Assembly (NCBI GenBank): GCA_964384625.1
Contig: CAYLNH010000253.1
Location: forward strand, 1 to 10,807
Direction: 5' to 3'
Source: CAYLNH01 sp964384625
GTDB taxonomy: Bacteria > Verrucomicrobiota > Lentisphaeria > JABSQK01
DNA: 10,807 nt
A model generated the notes under the pieces. The model was not told the DNA's origin, did no database searches, and worked only from the letters and a program-made list of their open reading frames with translations. Below are positions 7,129-10,807 of this stretch, one piece after another; positions within the stretch are counted from its first letter, which is position 1, and every line of letters starts with the position of its first letter. The position numbers and the translations under genes were made by a program.

Positions 7129-7161
7129 CGCGTCAATAATGACGCGCTGCAGTAACCGGAT
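7129..7161 (-). repeat. Palindromic element B: conserved 12-mer plus 8-bp hairpin upstream of purD
   Basis: On the minus strand the 12-mer TCCGGTTACTGC (7161-7150) is followed by one base and the inverted repeat GCGCGTCA/TGACGCGC (7148-7141 and 7136-7129) around TTAT. Flanking bases 7128 and 7149 also pair, giving a 9-bp stem. Relative to element A at 336-368, the 12-mer, spacing and loop are identical while four of eight stem pairs differ, all with compensation. It points toward purD, ending 169 bp before its start codon. Confidence 0.7.
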
Positions 7162-7187
7162 GGGACGCGCTGCAGTAACCGGATGGG
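7142..7187. repeat. 23-bp tandem duplication
   Basis: Bases 7142-7164 and 7165-7187 are identical. The unit consists of one arm of the element B palindrome (GACGCGC), the complement of the conserved 12-mer and ATGG-type flank, so the second copy is a duplicated half of element B without its other arm. Confidence 0.95.
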
Positions 7188-7346
7188 CCCAGTTCTTTCC
7201 TGCCGTGTTTCGTGGTTCGCCGGCTCAACGAAACCTTGACTTGCAGCCGTTGCGGGAGTACGTGTAAGCGAAGGCCGCTGTGGGTACAGGGCAGAGCGCG
7301 GGGAGTCTGGAGGCAGCCGTGGAGAACGGCATCAGCGAGGCGAGCG

Positions 7347-7352
7347 AGGAGG
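7347..7352 (+). promoter_or_regulatory. Ribosome binding site of the kinase gene
   Basis: AGGAGG lies 5 nt before the ATG at 7358. It decides against the GTG at 7280 in the same frame, whose 26 extra residues have no visible homology or good binding site. Confidence 0.85.
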
Positions 7353-7357
7353 TCCCG

Positions 7358-10300
7358 ATGGGGACGCACGGAGCATTGGTACGGCATGTCCGGGCCGGGT
7401 ACGTCCGCAAGCCGGCCGGCAAAAACCCGGGACGGGCGCAGCAGGACTTTGAACTGCAGCGCGACAAGATCCGGCACAACGACATTACCGATCGCTATAT
7501 TGCCGGGTTCGAGGAGTACCTGGAAACCTTCCTGCGACAAATGCAGGCCACTCGCGACCGCAGCCTCACCGCCGTCCGCGAAGAGAAGCTCGAGGCCCTC
7601 CTGGCCTTTGCCAAGAAGACCGATCGCAAAGGGCGCCGCCGCTTTCGGATCTTCGGCTTTCGCGCGTTTATCAAACATCCGGAGGACGACTATTTCCTGG
7701 GCGGCACGTTTCTCGCCTGGAACGAGGAAAAGGACCTGCGCCTGACGCGGGCGGAGATGTTCATCGCTCTGGAGGTGATGGCTCACATCGACAACGCGGT
7801 CTCACCGAATACCGGCAAACAACTCAGCGACGAGACCCGCGAAAACCTGCTGCGCAAGTGGCTGCTGCACGAGGCCATCTGCCCGATCTACGGCCACAAG
7901 AGCGCAATCAAAGTGCTGAAACGCCTGTATCCCGACGGCAATCTGCGGCAGGTGATCCGCGATGTACTGGACCGCCGTGACAGCCCGTCGGTCGTCCAGA
8001 AAGTGCGGCAGCGGTCGTTCTCCTTCGAGCCGTACACCGCGCAGATCGCCCCGCAGAAGACGATTGCCGATAAGGTCTTGAACAATTCGCAGGTGCGCGA
8101 GCGGCTGGGGGAAAACTGGTTCTACAACATCGCCAACGACCGCCGGGAGTCCGGGGATTTGCGCGTGGCGCCCAAGCGCGTGGTGGAGACGCGGGTAACC
8201 AAGGTCAAGGTCCAGTTGCCGTCGCTGCTGCAGGCGGCAGGTCTGGCGGACGACGACGGCAACGTCACAAAACCGATCCGCGTCTTCCTTTCCGGCAGCC
8301 ATTTCTGGACGGGCGAGTTCATCGACGACATCGAGGGCAATATCGAAGTCGACGTCATGGTCGACGGCAGCCGGGCGTTTGAGAATTCGATCTACCTCGA
8401 CAACAAGATCGTCAAGGACATCTTCGGCATTCGCAATCTGAAGAAGGAACGGGCGAAGGTCCGAATTGCGCTGTTCGGCACCGAGGAACTGACGAAAGCG
8501 GCGAAAGGCGCCGTGAAGAACCGCGACGAACTCCGCAAGAAACTCGTCCTGCTGCCGCACGAAGCGATCCAGGTTTTCGGCGATCCGGTGGAGCTGCGGC
8601 CGCATCACAGCGGCGGCGTCCAGGAACTGCATTGCCGCAACCTGCGCAACCTGGCGGACCACTACCGTGAGGAGATCGGCAAGGGCGAGCTGAAATCGCA
8701 GCAGCTCGACTGGCTGCGCATCCGCGTCAAAGCGATTGAAGGCTACCTGCTGGAGCAGGTTTCCGGCATGCAGGCGCAGGCCGATGCGATCTCCCGCAAG
8801 CGGCGGCGGCGCGGGCCGTCCGTCGGCGAAAAGGTGGCGGGCCTCCTCCGGCGGCTGCTCGGCCGCGGCACGAGCGCCGACCACGGACCGTTGCTCAACC
8901 GCACTCTGACCGTCAACGACACCGACCTGCTGTCGCCGCACCTGCATCGGGCCGAGGACGACAAATTGCCGCCGACAGCGATGCCGGCCGCCGACAACGA
9001 GCCGGAGACCGGTCAGACCACCAACGCGATGGCCACGGAGAACGCGCCGCGCTATATGGTCACGTTTTACGGCGTGGCACTGCAGAGCGGCGATGCGCTG
9101 CACGGTTACGAAGGCAGTTACCGGCTGATCAAGAAACTCGGCGAAGGCGCGCAGGGCGCCGTCTGGAGCGGCGAACAGATTGATGACGCCGGCAAGCGCG
9201 TCCGTGACGTGGCGCTGAAGATCCCCAGCCGGCACCACGAGTGGGATTGGAACAAGGAGGCCGAATGGCGGGCGATCGTCAATTTCAACAAGGAGATCCG
9301 GGCCCTCAGTAAACTGACTTGGCAACCCAATGTCATCCGGATCCTGGACTGGTATGAACAGAGCACCGATGTGCCGTTCTACGTCATGGAGGCGATCTCC
9401 GGCACCGACCTGAACGACTACTTCGAGAATCGCGACTCCTCTGAACGCGAGGTCCTCAGCATGTTTGCGCGCATCGCCAAAGGTCTTGAGGCCGCGCACC
9501 TGGAGGGCCTGGCGCACCGCGATCTCAAACCTGAGAACATCATGATCCGCGACTCCGACGGCGAGCCGGTGGTGCTGGATTTCGGTTCGGCCAGTGACGT
9601 GGAATACAGCCAGAGCCTGGAGCTGACGGCGGTCGGCGCCGCTAAAGGCACGCCGGTGTATATGTCGCCGGAGATGGCCGCCCGACTGCTCAGCGACAAG
9701 CCCTCCTTCCTGGTGATCGAGCGGGATTCGGCGTTCAGTTCGAACGGGTGCACGCGCCGCTGCCGGCGCGACGAGATCATCGGCCGCATCGACCGGGCGG
9801 AAGCCGGGGAAGAAGAAAGCGGCGAGACTTTGGGCGTGCGGAATCTCGGCCGGTGCGGCCGGTTCCGTCTCTGGCGGGCGCGCCGTCGGATGCGGCCGGT
9901 CCTGGAGGACCTGTACAGCAACGGTCTGATTGAACAGGAACCGGTCATCCGCGGCTGTCGACTGATTGAGAGCGAAGCGATCACTTTCGGCGCGTTTGTG
10001 CATCACGGCATTCTGTATATCGAGGAACGTTTTCTGGAGGACCGCTCCTTCGAGACCATTCTGGTGGGTGACCCGGAACAGGAATTCAAGCAGGATATCT
10101 ACATGCTCGGCATCATGCTGTATCAACGGCTGACCTGGCCGTTGGACGGCGAGCACGGCAAGATCCGCGGTGAACTGCCGTTCCCGCTGCCGGAGGATCG
10201 CAGCAACCTCTGGGGCGCTGTCTTGTCGCGACTGCGGGCCAAGTACATCCCCCTGCGCCAGTGGCAGACGCGCGACCGCAAACGCTATATGCCGGTCTCG

Positions 10301-10756
10301 GCCGGGACCGACGCCATGGTCGCCCGCATGCTGAGCCTGGATCCGCGGGAACGCTATGACGCCAGCGAACTGCGCGATGAACTGACGCGCCTGCTGGAGT
10401 CCGGCGACGATGCGCCGGCGGAGGAACGCTGCGGCGAGCTGCGCCGCCTGCAGCAGGAGCGGCGGCTGCGCCGGTCGTTCGCCGGCCTGGCACTCAGCGT
10501 GATCACCGCCGCCATCGCCTGTGTGGCCGCGGGGGTGTTCATGCCGGAAATCCCGGATCGCCTGGTGGAGGGCGCGCCGGCGTCCGTCAGCTATGCATTG
10601 ACCATCACGGCGGGCATTGCCCTGGGGCTGTTGGCGCTGCTGGCCGCCGTTGCCATGGCACTCGGCCTGCTCATCATGTGCCGGCATCGCGTCGGCCGCT
10701 GGCTGATGAAAGAACGCTACGTCCGCGCCCGGCTGCAGGCCCTGGAACAGGACTAG
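7358..10756 (+). CDS. Large membrane-anchored Ser/Thr protein kinase with unclassified N-terminal region
   Basis: The predicted protein has 1132 residues. Residues 1-480 are soluble and mostly helical with a beta-rich part near 270-400 (SGSHFWTGEFIDD, then VDVMVDGS); I recognise no family. A basic patch KRRRR (481-485) and a polar linker (about 495-570) follow. The kinase domain starts near 585 and has the glycine loop GEGAQGAV (595-602), K621 in VALK, E646 in the C-helix, HRDLKPEN with D722, K724 and N727, DFG at 741-743 and SPE ending at E772, so it should be active. Subdomain IX (D913 in DIYMLGIML) comes 140 residues later; about 12 is usual, so some 125 residues are inserted. Two hydrophobic helices (about 1041-1062 and 1077-1108) and a basic tail end the protein, placing the kinase in the cytoplasm. 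Substrate and signal are unknown. It is transcribed divergently from purD. Confidence 0.88.
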   Translation: MGTHGALVRHVRAGYVRKPAGKNPGRAQQDFELQRDKIRHNDITDRYIAGFEEYLETFLRQMQATRDRSLTAVREEKLEALLAFAKKTDRKGRRRFRIFGFRAFIKHPEDDYFLGGTFLAWNEEKDLRLTRAEMFIALEVMAHIDNAVSPNTGKQLSDETRENLLRKWLLHEAICPIYGHKSAIKVLKRLYPDGNLRQVIRDVLDRRDSPSVVQKVRQRSFSFEPYTAQIAPQKTIADKVLNNSQVRERLGENWFYNIANDRRESGDLRVAPKRVVETRVTKVKVQLPSLLQAAGLADDDGNVTKPIRVFLSGSHFWTGEFIDDIEGNIEVDVMVDGSRAFENSIYLDNKIVKDIFGIRNLKKERAKVRIALFGTEELTKAAKGAVKNRDELRKKLVLLPHEAIQVFGDPVELRPHHSGGVQELHCRNLRNLADHYREEIGKGELKSQQLDWLRIRVKAIEGYLLEQVSGMQAQADAISRKRRRRGPSVGEKVAGLLRRLLGRGTSADHGPLLNRTLTVNDTDLLSPHLHRAEDDKLPPTAMPAADNEPETGQTTNAMATENAPRYMVTFYGVALQSGDALHGYEGSYRLIKKLGEGAQGAVWSGEQIDDAGKRVRDVALKIPSRHHEWDWNKEAEWRAIVNFNKEIRALSKLTWQPNVIRILDWYEQSTDVPFYVMEAISGTDLNDYFENRDSSEREVLSMFARIAKGLEAAHLEGLAHRDLKPENIMIRDSDGEPVVLDFGSASDVEYSQSLELTAVGAAKGTPVYMSPEMAARLLSDKPSFLVIERDSAFSSNGCTRRCRRDEIIGRIDRAEAGEEESGETLGVRNLGRCGRFRLWRARRRMRPVLEDLYSNGLIEQEPVIRGCRLIESEAITFGAFVHHGILYIEERFLEDRSFETILVGDPEQEFKQDIYMLGIMLYQRLTWPLDGEHGKIRGELPFPLPEDRSNLWGAVLSRLRAKYIPLRQWQTRDRKRYMPVSAGTDAMVARMLSLDPRERYDASELRDELTRLLESGDDAPAEERCGELRRLQQERRLRRSFAGLALSVITAAIACVAAGVFMPEIPDRLVEGAPASVSYALTITAGIALGLLALLAAVAMALGLLIMCRHRVGRWLMKERYVRARLQALEQD
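9689..10072 (+). other. Insertion within the kinase domain, between subdomains VIII and IX
   Basis: Approximately residues 778-905 interrupt the kinase fold after the SPE motif. The first half is arginine-rich (TRRCRRDEIIGR, FRLWRARRRMRP); the second half looks like an ordered alpha/beta segment (VLEDLYSNGLIEQEPVI, then ITFGAFVHHGILYIEERFLED). The reading frame and base composition run through without a break. No known domain is recognised, and the boundaries are estimates. Confidence 0.6.
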
Positions 10757-10762
10757 CCTGGA

Positions 10763-10807
10763 ATGGCGCTGAATGAAGACGTGTTTGGGACGTTTGGCCG
10801 CCGCTCC
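10763..10807 (+). CDS. Start of a possible further gene, cut by the window edge
   Basis: An ATG 6 bp after the kinase stop opens a frame of 15 codons, MALNEDVFGTFGRRS, that remains open at the window end. The close spacing suggests co-translation with the kinase gene. The only upstream purine-rich sequence is a weak TGGA next to the start, and 15 residues are too few to identify a product. The frame could also be a chance one. Confidence 0.35.
   Translation, partial: MALNEDVFGTFGRRS

Larger units (their letters stand above)
6960..7357. other. Divergent intergenic region between purD and the kinase gene
   Basis: This 398-bp region must carry the promoters of both divergent genes. Its middle (7088-7187) is densely structured, with three adjacent hairpins and a 23-bp tandem duplication, listed separately. 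A TTGACT at 7236-7241 could be a -35 box for the kinase gene, but the hexamer 17 bp on (TACGTG) is a poor -10, so I do not call a promoter. TTTAAC at 6979-6974 on the minus strand is a weak -10 candidate for purD. No convincing gene is seen here. Confidence 0.55.

Noticed and set aside
7129..7187. Integron attC site
   Set aside because: The palindrome is too short and lacks the paired core boxes and integrase-linked gene cassettes expected of attC.
7280..7357. GTG start extending the kinase by 26 residues
   Set aside because: The ATG at 7358 has an AGGAGG at ideal spacing and the added residues are low in information.
7802..10687. 961-residue minus-strand frame opposite the kinase
   Set aside because: The plus strand encodes a full set of kinase motifs; the minus frame is rich in H, Q, R and A as expected of an antisense shadow.

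Overview
The window is about 10.8 kb of GC-rich bacterial chromosome holding ordinary housekeeping genes, a large unclassified protein kinase and several repeat elements. The mix of genes (a DUF349/HEAT-repeat protein, a large multidomain Ser/Thr kinase, GC-rich extragenic repeats, a fused MsrB-MsrA) would fit a PVC-group bacterium such as Kiritimatiellota, Lentisphaerota or Planctomycetota. This is inference from gene content; there is no rRNA or other decisive marker.

Layout from left to right. Bases 1-320 are three perfect copies, plus a 14-bp partial copy, of a 102-bp GC-rich tandem repeat. A palindromic element (336-368) follows, then a fused methionine sulfoxide reductase gene, msrB-msrA, on the plus strand (414-1280). 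A 298-bp convergent gap with short repeats separates it from a minus-strand cluster read in the order purD (6959-5697), a GT4-family glycosyltransferase (5690-4593) and a long DUF349 repeat protein (4488-1579). The DUF349 frame is cut by a single in-frame TAA at 2547-2545, so it now reads as a 647-residue N-terminal part and a roughly 307-321-residue C-terminal part.

A 398-bp divergent intergenic region (6960-7357) holds three adjacent hairpins, a 23-bp tandem duplication and a second copy of the 336-368 palindromic element in the opposite orientation. After it, a 1132-residue protein (7358-10756, plus strand) carries an uncharacterised N-terminal region of about 570 residues, a Ser/Thr kinase domain with intact catalytic motifs, a large insertion between kinase subdomains VIII and IX, and two C-terminal membrane helices. 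A further reading frame begins 6 bp later and runs off the window.

Functionally, msrBA repairs oxidised methionine, purD makes glycinamide ribonucleotide in purine synthesis, and the GT4 enzyme probably works on a surface glycan. The kinase is probably membrane-anchored signalling. I see no single pathway uniting them. The most unusual signals are the paired palindromic elements, in which four of eight stem pairs differ with full compensation while loop and flank are identical, the insertion-bearing kinase, and the nonsense-interrupted DUF349 gene.
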